Below are positions 10,983 to 19,970 of a stretch of 64,000 nt of DNA, piece by piece; positions within the stretch are counted from its first letter, which is position 1; each line of letters opens with the position of its first letter. The DNA lies in the NCBI RefSeq assembly GCF_900324465.2, contig NC_046622.1, positions 20,624,297-20,688,296 of the forward strand, read 5' to 3'. The position numbers were made by a program, and so were the translations under genes. The notes under the pieces were generated by a model. It was given only the letters and a program-made list of their open reading frames with translations, ran no database searches and was not told the origin of the DNA. The DNA is from Anabas testudineus (Eukaryota; Chordata; Actinopteri; Anabantiformes; Anabantidae).

Positions 10983-11046
10983 TTTTGTGTTAGTTCTGAT
11001 GTTCTAAGATGTAGGCAAGCCCACACCATGGCATTTACCAATAAAG
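10983..11046 (+). pseudogene. Relic OlfC exon 2, unit B
   Basis: The block 'ttgtgttagttctgatgttc' followed by 'aggcaagcccacaccatggc' matches the acceptor and first codons of OlfC exon 2 at 27120-27165, including the intronic 'tttgtgttag'. It decays after about 60 bases. Confidence 0.65.
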
Positions 11047-11309
11047 ATGTTTTAGGTTTTAGGTTTTTTTTTTTCCTGTTTAATAATTATTTTGGATCAA
11101 ATAACTAGTCATTTTGTAAAAATGAGATGGTAAAGGTTTAGGGTTGAAAAAAAGATTGTGAGGGCTAGGGAAAATTAAGTAAAATAAGTATACAAGTAAA
11201 AAAAGTGCTTGCCTCTTCTTTTTTCCTTGACTCTACCCCAACCTCCTCACTCAGCATACATTGCAGATGTATGATTAGCTATAACAAAAAAATAGAGACT
11301 GAATCAAGA

Positions 11310-12660
11310 TTAAAAAAACTTTATTAATCCTAGAGGAAAATAGTTTTGCCTTGTTACAGTTCTCAACACAACCAGAAAGGATCCCCAACTACACAAATAC
11401 AGATTAACATCAAAACAGATAACTCGGTATATATACAGAATATGTAAGATGGATGAAATTATATGAATAAAAATGGGTCAATAATTATAGTCCTGTGTGG
11501 AATGACAAAAGATAAATGAAAAATAAATTGTCAGTTCCCCCACCCCTTACAGAGGGGGGAGGAGTGTAAAGATTGGCGGCCACAGGTAGAAAGGATCTCC
11601 TGTGATGTTCTGTGGAGCACTTAATGTTGATCAGTTTCTGGCTGAACATGCTCCTCTGTTCAGCCAGCACACTGTGAAGTAGGTGGGAGGGATTTTCCAG
11701 GATTGAGAGGAGTTGGAACAGCATCCTCCTTTCAGCTACAACATGTAGAGGGTCCAGCTCCACCCCCTGAACAGAGCCAGCCCTCTGGATCAATTTGTTC
11801 AGCATGACGCTGCAGATGTTGAAGGACCTGAGTCTCCTCAGAAAGTACATCCATACGACCTCCACCTCCTCCCCCTGTATAACGAGAGGGATGCCAGGAC
11901 TCCCAGATGTCCTAAAGTCCATCACCAGCTCCTTTGTTTTATTGATGTTCAGTTGAAGATGGTTGAGTGAACACCAGTCAACAAAACTGTCCACCACTCC
12001 CTGGTACTCTGTGACATCTCTACCCTAAATACATCCTACAACTGCAGAGTCATCAGAGAACTTCTGAAGATGGCAGGACTCTGAGTTGTACCTGAAGTCT
12101 GATGAATACAGGGTGAAGAGGAATGGAGACAGAACTGTCCCCTGTGGAGCACCTGTGCTACAGATCACAGTGTCAGACACACAGTTCTGCAGGCGGACAT
12201 ACTGTGGGCGGTTAGTGAGGTAGTCCATGATCCAGGAAATCAGGAGAGTGTTAACCTGCATGTTTATTAATTTCTCTCCCAGCAGTGCCGGCCGGATGGT
12301 GTTGAATGCACTGAAGAAATGAAAAAACAGTGGATGATGGCATTATCCAGTCCAAGATGAGGTTGATAGGAAAACTGGAGGGGGTCTCCAGAATCAGTTT
12401 CTCAAAACCTTCATAATATGCGAAATCAGGGCTACTGGTCTGAAGTCATTGAGGACACTGGGACATGACATGGCGTCTTATTCACAGAAACTAGGCATGA
12501 CTTTTTCCACCTAAGAGGAACTCTCTCCACATGCAGGCTGAGGTTGAAGATGTGTTGGAGAACACCACATAACTGGGGGGCATAGACTTTCAGCACCTTT
12601 TGGCTGAATACATCTGGCCAGCAGCCTTTGAGGGATGAAGCCTGGGTGGTGGCCCAGCCA
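11310..12660 (-). mobile_element. CR1/L2-like LINE ORF2 remnant
   Basis: On the - strand the reverse transcriptase and tail can be followed: VNTLLISWIMDYLTNRPQY, GAPQGTVLSPFLFTLYSSDF, KFSDDSAVVGC (the catalytic box, with Ser for the usual Ala), then WCSLNHLQLNINKTKELVMD, FLRRLRSFNIC and HRRSFLPVAANLY near the end. Frames are broken in several places and part of the C-terminal half is missing. Same family as 58562-60050. Confidence 0.8.
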
Positions 12661-12949
12661 TGCAGGGGAGGAACTAAGTAGCATGTAGTGAACTGCAGGG
12701 GGCTCTAAGACTCCTGAAATCTATTGAAATAAATATAAAAAATTGTTGGCCAGTCCCCTTAGTCACCTGGCTGTGGGAGTTGTAGCCAGTGATGGTTCTT
12801 ATGCTCCTCATCACCTGCCTCCCTGTCTCCTGGCCTGAATGCCTTCTTTTTGTCATTCAGGATGTCCTTGATGTCTTGAATGACCCAAAGCTTGTTGTTG
12901 GGAGACAGATGACAAAGTAAAGGGGAAAAGAACAATATAAACCATTTTA

Positions 12950-13340
12950 CTAAAGGGTTGGACCACCATGTGCTGATTGGACAGCTTCAGTGCACCTTTG
13001 GGTTGATTCTAGAAGTTTCTGGAACACTAGTGCTGGGATGGAGCCCCATTCTTCCAGACCACAGGTCCTCATTTGATGTTTATGATGGCAATAGATAGTA
13101 CTCTGTAACATTGGTCCAAGATCTCTCATAAAATAGGTGTTCAATAGGGTTGAAAACTGGTACCTGAAAAGGTGATCCCTTATGCCCTAAGGTTAGTGCC
13201 TGATTATGAACTTGAGCTTGTTTTGCATGTTCTCTGCTGAAACCTGTTCTTTCGATATCCTTATTGACTGAGCCTGAACCTGCGTGTCTGTTTTGTAACC
13301 GCCTTGTCTGCCTCTGATCTTGACTCTGCTCAATCTTCAT
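12950..13340 (-). mobile_element. Tc1-like transposase C-terminal remnant
   Basis: The - strand gives FNPIEHLFYERSW and, in another frame, GLEEWGSIPALVFQKLLEST and a final AAVQSAHGGPT-like end, the normal order at the C-terminus of Tc1 transposases. It is inactive. A related block is at 13680-13810. Confidence 0.5.
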
Positions 13341-13344
13341 CCCT

Positions 13345-13980
13345 ATAAATCCCCTGATATTTCTCGATTATTAGAAAAAAAATTCCTGGATTTGATTCTG
13401 TGAATATGAACTGAGGATACTGAAACTGAAGTTTGTTGTGGGTTATGTATATGGATATAAATCTGTTTTGCAAGAAAAGATCAGTTTTTGAAACAGTCTT
13501 TATTTAGAGAAAATTCTGTGAGGAGCTGGATCATGCTAACACACCCTGTATGCCACTATCTTGGATTGCAGACCAGTTCCACCATCTTGTGTAACTCATC
13601 CAGTCACTCCGAACCTGTCTCTCCTTGATCCTCTCCAGTAGTACCCTACACGTCCAAAAAGTCACCCACTGTAACATTTTGTTGGACTCCTTTAGCTTTG
13701 ATTACAGCATGCATTCGGTGTGGCATCATTTCAAGAAGTATCTGCAATGTCACAGCATTTATTCCCATCCAGAGTTGCATTAATTCTTTGCTAAGATCTT
13801 GTATTGATGATACTGAAGTGTGTGTGTTTTGAGCTTTACCTCATGCAAATATTAATAAATTGTTATCATCCTGGCCGCTCACAATATAAGTTCTGATATT
13901 TGGATTGCAAAGACATGCTAACATGACCTTAGAGAGCTGTTTTTGAAAATACATTAATTAATTATGCTTCAGTGCAAAAA
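13345..13980. other. Spacer with repeat debris
   Basis: A Tc1-like block at 13680-13810 matches 7360-7450. From about 13810 the sequence becomes very similar to 8110-8300 in unit B, marking the start of the shared unit B/C duplication. I see no gene in it. Confidence 0.45.
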
Positions 13981-13994
13981 AAAATTCAGTCTCC

Positions 13995-14080
13995 AATGCA
14001 TTTTAGGTCCTGCCTCCTCCTTCTTGTGCTATGATGGGTGGTTGTGTAATGTTAAACAAAACTGTAAATCAATAAAAGGG
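13995..14080 (+). promoter_or_regulatory. Relic OlfC promoter, unit C
   Basis: Nearly identical to the unit B promoter, with AATAAAAGGG at 14071-14080, about 65 bases before the relic exon. Confidence 0.55.
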
Positions 14081-14137
14081 AGTGACAGCCGGATAAAACA
14101 GAATACACTAACTTATAGAAGAAAGTAGCACATTTCT

Positions 14138-14283
14138 TTTTAGATACCAACTCATTCTTAATCATGTTCATGCTCTCTTTATTCATCCTTCTGCTCATTA
14201 TATGGACAGTTTCATCCAAATGGGATGCACAAGACTGGAGATGTGACGACAGTGCCACAACAACCTGCTGACATCTGCCATGG
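14138..14283 (+). pseudogene. Relic OlfC exon 1, unit C
   Basis: Almost the same sequence as the unit B relic, with the same internal deletion and the same CCATGG then GTGAGT donor. Together the three copies show one damaged OlfC exon multiplied along with the sucnr1-like gene. Confidence 0.7.
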
Positions 14284-15060
14284 GTGAGTCTGTCAGGGTG
14301 GTGACAGTTGGTCCAATTAGTAAAGTGCTGATACTCACACATTATCTGAAATAATAGATTTAGTACGTTTTCTTTTATTGTCTGCTTTGTTTACATTCAA
14401 GTATTACTGTGGTTGTTGTGAATAGCTTATTGTCTGCAAACTCTGTAGTTGCGCAAATGTCTTTGCTTGCTTTACTTTGTTGATACCGTTCCACAAAAAA
14501 AAAAAAAGAAAAAATAAGATCTCACTAATTAATTATTTGATTGCATATCTGTTTATCCCATATTTTTGATTTCGGTTTCTGAGTCAACAGGATATTTTAT
14601 ATAAGACAAATTAAAATTACATGAACAAAAGTGGCAGGACCTTTAAACACATTTGGTTGCACAGCCCATAAAGGGGTTAGTTCGGCCAACTCAAAGCATA
14701 ACTGATCACTCATATTGTTTTTTTTTCTTTGAAAAAGACAAGAAAACAAAGTGTACATGTAAGTGGGTTTGGAAATAGTGAACATTCCTAATCATTCTTA
14801 ACACTTCTTGAGGCTGTTAATTGTGATGCTGCTTAAATGTTTGCACACTTATAGCCTATTCTATAATAAGGGAAATTAATCTTCTCTGACGGAAAATGTT
14901 TCTTATTGTTCTTACCACCATGAGGTGAAACTCAAACTGTCAGAAGATCATTTCTGCACACTCTTGGGTTAATGTGGGCAAGGGATGTGTACGCAACACC
15001 TACACCATCTCACAGCACACAGTAACAATACTAGGAAAGGTTTTAACAGCTATGTTTTGT
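14284..15060. other. Spacer shared with unit B
   Basis: Much of this matches 8597-9470 in unit B ('tttgcttgctttactttgtt' is unit C only; 'aagtgggtttggaaatagtg' is in both), so it belongs to the duplicated block. No gene is evident. Confidence 0.5.
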
Positions 15061-15065
15061 CTGCA

Positions 15066-15245
15066 ATGGATTTTACAGTTACATTTAGTCATTTGGCAGA
15101 TGTTTTTATAAAAAACAACGTACTAAGGTACAAGGCAAGATAAGTGTAAAGAGGTCTTGCTTAAAGACTCCTACTGGAGGTAGGTCACAGCTCTGATTCG
15201 AACCCTGGTTTCCCGCATGGACGCAGTGATCCAGCTGCTTTAGAT
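15066..15245 (-). mobile_element. tRNA-derived SINE, L2-type tail
   Basis: On the - strand a pol III B-box, GGTTCGAATC (15195-15204), is followed toward low coordinates by the conserved fish tail that reads 'catttggcagatgttttta' on the + strand. The copy lies in unit C only, just before the leader exon region of sucnr1 copy 3, and is decayed. Confidence 0.6.
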
Positions 15246-15631
15246 AATAACATATGAATAATAATGTATGCCTCACATGGTACATCCCCTTAAACAAATA
15301 GATTTATAGTGAACAGTCCTGTATATTAACTACATTATAAATGACACTGTATACGCAACAGCAGTTAGCAGGGATTTTCCTCAATTGTTTCTTTGTTGAT
15401 CATTTGTATGGCCACTGTGATGCTGTCAAGTGGAACAATCACAGTTGTAGCCATTTGCATCGCCACAACATTTGTTTATGGTGTTGGATGTTTTTCTCTG
15501 TTATTTTAAATGCTGTGTGAGAAAATGTGTGCTGAGTAGTGTCTACTACTGTTTCCAGGGGACTGTGGCTTCACCCACTCATGGTTGCACTCTCTATTCA
15601 CACCAAGGAAACCTACTAGAGCAAATGCACT

Positions 15632-16725
15632 ATGGTAAGCATGGTAAGATGTGCTTGAAGTGGTTACCTCTGAACATAAAATGGAATATGTTGTTGAAAA
15701 TGTCCACATTTTGAGGTCAGACTTTTTTTTAATCTTTCTCCCCCAATCATTTATTCTCCCCTCCACTCCCTCCCTTCCTCTCTTTTTCCTAGAATCTAAA
15801 TTGTACAGAGTTGGTTGGCATGTTGGGACGATACTATCTTTCACCAGCCTATAGCATTGAGTTCTGCATCGGTTTCCCTGGAAACCTTTTGGCTGTACTT
15901 GGTTATATATTTTGTTTGCCAGAATGGCAAAGCTGCAATATTTATCTCTTCAACCTGGCAGTCTCAAACCTTATATTCCAGTGCACACTGCCACACCTGT
16001 CTTACCTGTATGCAAACAATCAATCAGAAACCAGGCCCTTTGCTTGTGTTATTAATCGCTATGTCCAACATGTCAATCTTTATTCTTCTATACTCTTTAT
16101 GGCTTGGGTTAGCATGGACCGCTTTCTGCTCATAAAATACCCATCACGGAACCACTACCTGCTGAGGGTACAAACAGCTCTGATTGTGACAGGACTGAGC
16201 TGGTTAGCAGTCAGTGTGGAAATTGCTCCATTGATAATATTGATGATCCAGGACCTCCAGAGCGAAAACTGGAGTCGCTGCAAGGATTTTGCCAGCTTGG
16301 AAGGAGATGTCAATTTATTAGGCTATAGCATGGGCCTAACCTTGACAGGTTACATTCTACCTCTGCTTGCACTCTGTGGTTTCTCTCAGCAAATTGCTCA
16401 TCTGCTCCAAATCCAGGAGAAATCTTTACAGCGCAGAACAACATCATACAAGGGGCCACTCAGGGTTGTTGCAACAACTACAGCCATGTTTCTGTTTCTC
16501 TATACACCATACCATGTCCTGAGAAATGTCAGAATAGCGTCCCGGCAGCCCTGGGCAGGGATGGAACTGTGTACAAGGACATACATCGAGGGCCTGTACA
16601 TCTTGAGCAGACCACTGGCCTTCTTGCACAGTGCCATCAACCCTGTTTTCTATTTCTTCATGGGCGACAAGTTCAGAGAGCTCCTAGTCGCTAAACTCAG
16701 AAAACTGGTCGGTAGAACAGGGTAG
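15632..16725 (+). CDS. sucnr1: Succinate receptor 1-like GPCR, copy 3
   Basis: Coded as ATG 15632-15634 plus 15793-16725, 311 residues, beginning MNLNCTELVG. Complete seven-helix receptor: GFPGNLLAVLGY in helix 1, FNLAVSNLIFQCTLP in helix 2, CVINRYVQHVNLY in helix 3, MDRF, GLTLTGYILPLLALCGF in helix 5, LYTPYHVLRNVRIASR in helix 6, SRPLAFLHSAINPVFY in helix 7, tail ending LVGRTG. It shares Asn at 2.50 and His at 7.45 with copies 1 and 2. Closest to copy 2. The leader exon (15559-15634) again carries an overlapping upstream ATG seven bases before the start. OlfC relic exons flank it at 14138 and 17538. By homology a surface sensor of succinate or a related acid; ligand not provable from sequence. 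Confidence 0.85.
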
Positions 16726-16911
16726 CAAAGAGACCCAAACGGAGAAACAAATCCAACACAATAAAACATAAATCAGCATATTACATCCACACATATGGAC
16801 CTATTGTGTCTTTACATATTTTACTTTGTTAAAAACTTTGTTGAAATTAATTATTATTAAGAAGTATGTGTTATTTTTGTATATATTGTTTTATCTGTTG
16901 TTTTACACATT

Positions 16912-16934
16912 ATATATATATATATATATATATA
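16912..16934. repeat. TA microsatellite
   Basis: A run of about eleven TA units just after the 3' untranslated region of sucnr1 copy 3, at the edge of a LINE insertion. Confidence 0.8.
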
Positions 16935-17490
16935 GACAAACTTGAACAAGCACTAGGCAAACAGTGGAGAGGAAAAACTCCCACTAGAGGAAGAAACCTC
17001 CAGCAAAACCAGGCTCAGGTTAGTCGTTCATCTGTCTCGACTGGTTGGGGTGCAGGAAAAAATAAACAATAATACAAACAAAACAAAACAATAAACCATA
17101 AAAGAAACAAAACTTACAACAACTACACATTCAGTCCTTAAGAAAAACAGTTCCAAAGGAAAGACAGTCATCTAAGTTAATGGGAAGTCGTCCTAAATGA
17201 AGATTTGTCTCTGTTGTCAGCTGATCTTATTTTCTCAAGTAAGTTGTTCCAGAGTTTGGGGGCTCTAACTTTAAAAGCTCTGTCACCTCTAGTTGTCATT
17301 CTAACATCAGGGACATACAGAAGATTTCTACCAAAGGATCTCAGGCTACATGCAGGCTCATAAGGTTTTAAAAGCTTGGATCTATAGCTTGGGGAAAGGC
17401 CATGCAGAGCTTTAAAAGTTATTAATAAAATCTAAAAATCTATCCTAAAACATACTGGCAGCCAGTGTAAGGAAGATGGGAGTGATGTGT
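16935..17490 (-). mobile_element. LINE 3' fragment
   Basis: The - strand carries the end of a LINE ORF2: HWLPVCF-like, FKALHGLSP-like, YEPACSLRSFGRNLLYVPDV, MTTRGDRAFKVRAPKLWNNL, then the 3' tail. It was inserted between sucnr1 copy 3 and the relic OlfC exon 2, which explains the wider spacing in unit C. Confidence 0.65.
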
Positions 17491-17537
17491 TCATAGTTTC
17501 TTATACTGTATATTATGCCTATTAATCTTAATGTTTT

Positions 17538-17597
17538 TGTGTTAGTTCTGATGTTCTAAGATGTAATCAAGCCCACACCATGACATTTACTAATAAT
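17538..17597 (+). pseudogene. Relic OlfC exon 2, unit C
   Basis: The stretch 'gtgttagttctgatgttcta' then 'aatcaagcccacaccatgac' matches the unit B relic at 10983 and OlfC exon 2 at 27120. It is the downstream half of the exon pair that brackets the sucnr1-like gene. Confidence 0.6.
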
Positions 17598-17884
17598 TAT
17601 GTTTTTATGTTTGAGGTTTTTCTCCTTGCTGTCTAATAATAATTTTTGGTAAATCTGATTTACTTTGAAGTTTAAAGCTTTGAAACCTACAAAGTTGAAA
17701 GACCCAATAAAGATGATGAATATTTTTTAGAAAGCTATCTTCCTGTCTGAGTGACAGCATCACCACAATATGAGCAAAATACAGTAAAACTCACAGGAGA
17801 TATGCCTGAAAACAACTAACTAGTCATTTTGTACAAATTAGATGGCAAAGGCTTAGGTTTGAAAAAAACATTGTGAGGGCTAGG

Positions 17885-18010
17885 GAAAATGTATGGTACG
17901 CTGTAACCTTGGTGCAAGACCTCTTATACAATAGGTGTTAACAGGGTTGAGAACAGGTGACTAAAAAAGTGGTCCCTTATGCCCTATGGATGGGAACATC
18001 GTCATGCTGT
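17885..18010 (-). mobile_element. Tc1-like C-terminal remnant
   Basis: A further copy of the 'taggtgttaacagggttgag' repeat seen at 7540-7640 and 13130-13180, ending in 'cttatgccctatggatggga'. Decayed. Confidence 0.4.
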
Positions 18011-19404
18011 AAGAGAGCCCTTTTATCACAATGCAACACACAGTTGTCATGTGATTGAACATATTTCTTATTGATATGCTGTGTTATCTTTCCTGTAAGG
18101 GACACCAATGGCAATAACCCTAACCCTAACCCATCCTACAAGATGGTTACACCCAAACATGGACTGTCTGGACCGGCCACCATGTAAGTCTCAAAACGTT
18201 ACTTACATGGTGACATTATCTAACAACTGTTGATGTGTAAAATCACGATAACGGCCCACTAATAACTATGACTAACCAGATCAGGAACAATGCAAATTAA
18301 AACACAATGTTGACTGATCAGCAATGCTACCCTACTCTGTTGGATATAATCATGAATCAGGCATTGGCTTCATTGTGGATCACCTGGCAGGAAGGTACAT
18401 TCTTGTCTTCCAATTGATTTCCAGGGGACTTTCTGTACTCGCACTTGGCCATAGCCACCTGACACTTCAGTACATGTACTGCATGATGATAGACCAAAAG
18501 GAAACACAGATTGAATCAGTTGTGGGTGGCACATGGATATCATCCATATAAATTTAAAGTCAGAGTTTGATTACTTTACTTGGCCTATCCTACAGCATTC
18601 TCTTAAAAACAAACATGGACTCAGCAGGCATAGGCTCATCCAGCTGTGTAGGCATACGAGACAAGACGTCAGAAGTATTTCCTGTCCTAACGGGTGTGGC
18701 AGAGTGCTGTGGCTACATCTGTACTATTTAGCACAGTCATTGAGGTGAGGAATATAGTGACAACAAGGATAACGTCATAACCCTCTTGATGTTTACGGAT
18801 ACAGATGCCGAAGCCACGTCGTGGACAGGTTGTATGGCATTGCCTGCATTGCCCACCCATTCGGCAAGAAGATCAGCAAAGGCCAATGTCCCACAGATCC
18901 ACATGGATGGAGTACAGTTTGAGCCAGTAGATGCATACAAGTGCCTAGGGTTAAGCGTGTACCCCTTTCTTGGTGTATGCCAGATATGAATTCACCCACT
19001 TCTTGAAAACAAGTGTGAAGAATGATTCATCCGATTATATCACTTTTTGCACATTTCTGTACACCAGTGCCTATTGACAGTATTCCTGGTGAAATAATAG
19101 ATAGTTGAGCTCTTCACCTGTGTCCCAATAATGAACACTCTTTCTAAGTAGCTTAGATATTTTCCTCTTGCTATCCTGATCCAAAATCAGAGCAAACTTG
19201 GCGTGCTCAGCATTTTTATTCATGCTAATTTCTAAAATGACTGATGCCGTTGACCTTGGCTAGTTGAGGGTGCCTGACAATAAAACTACACCTCATAACA
19301 TGCTGTGACCTACAAGATCATGTTCTGAGGTTTCCTTAAGAGATCACTTACTTTTCAGAGATCAACGCCAGACAAAACAATGTCAACTTCCAACATTCCA
19401 TTCA
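18011..19404 (+). other. Spacer with a possible LINE relic
   Basis: Around 18790-18960 the + strand reads VPQIHMDGVQFEPVDAYKCL, which resembles the end of some LINE reverse transcriptases (VDxFxYLGS pattern). A short (CCCTAA)3-like run is at 18115-18133. The rest has no recognised gene. Confidence 0.25.
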
Positions 19405-19515
19405 GCTTCTGATTGGCTGAATACACCTGATCCAGGTAATCAGCAGTGGGTGGGACAGGGGCAGTTGGAAAACAAGCAGGACAGTGGCCTTGAGGACCAG
19501 GGTTGGGGACTAATG
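19405..19515. mobile_element. Second copy of the small hAT-like element
   Basis: It matches 300-405: 'gattggctgaatacacctga', 'aagcaggacagtggcc', 'ttgaggaccagggttgg'. The ends are trimmed and no target duplication is seen. Confidence 0.5.
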
Positions 19516-19906
19516 GTTTGGACTGAACCTAAGAGCCTACTAGGTGTGTTAGAGAGTAGTAATAGTGCTCAGGCGGTTCTTCTTTCATGCTGCAATGTGT
19601 ATTCTTAATCATAGATGTTGAGTTACCATTTCTTCTCAACTTGTATGAGTATGTGTCTTGTTGACATGCAAATGCACATTTGACAGACAATCATTGAGGT
19701 AATCAAACCCCTAAATTTAGTTTAGAAAAGATGATAATTGTTCAAAATGTGCATGACCTTGTGACCTGTGAATTGTTAATGCCTGCATTAGTAGTGCAGT
19801 ACATAATAACACCATAAGTCTCAAATGAAAAGCATTTTAGGACTGCCCCTGCCTTTTTTTTCTGGCCCAGTGGGGTGGTGTGAAAGATGAAACAATACTT
19901 CAAGTC

Positions 19907-19915
19907 AATAAAAGG
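19907..19915 (+). promoter_or_regulatory. TATA-like box of OlfC gene 1
   Basis: AATAAAAGG about 55 bases before the start codon, preceded by the 'ctgcccctgcc' and 'gaaacaatacttcaagtc' blocks shared with 26530-26611 and with the three relic promoters. Confidence 0.5.
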
Positions 19916-19970
19916 TCGCACACCAATGAAAATTACTTGGCTCTGAAGAAGAATAAACTAGAGGAAGACC

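Noticed and set aside
18115-18133. Short CCCTAA run as an interstitial telomere
   Set aside because: Only about three units; too short to mean more than chance or a repeat edge.
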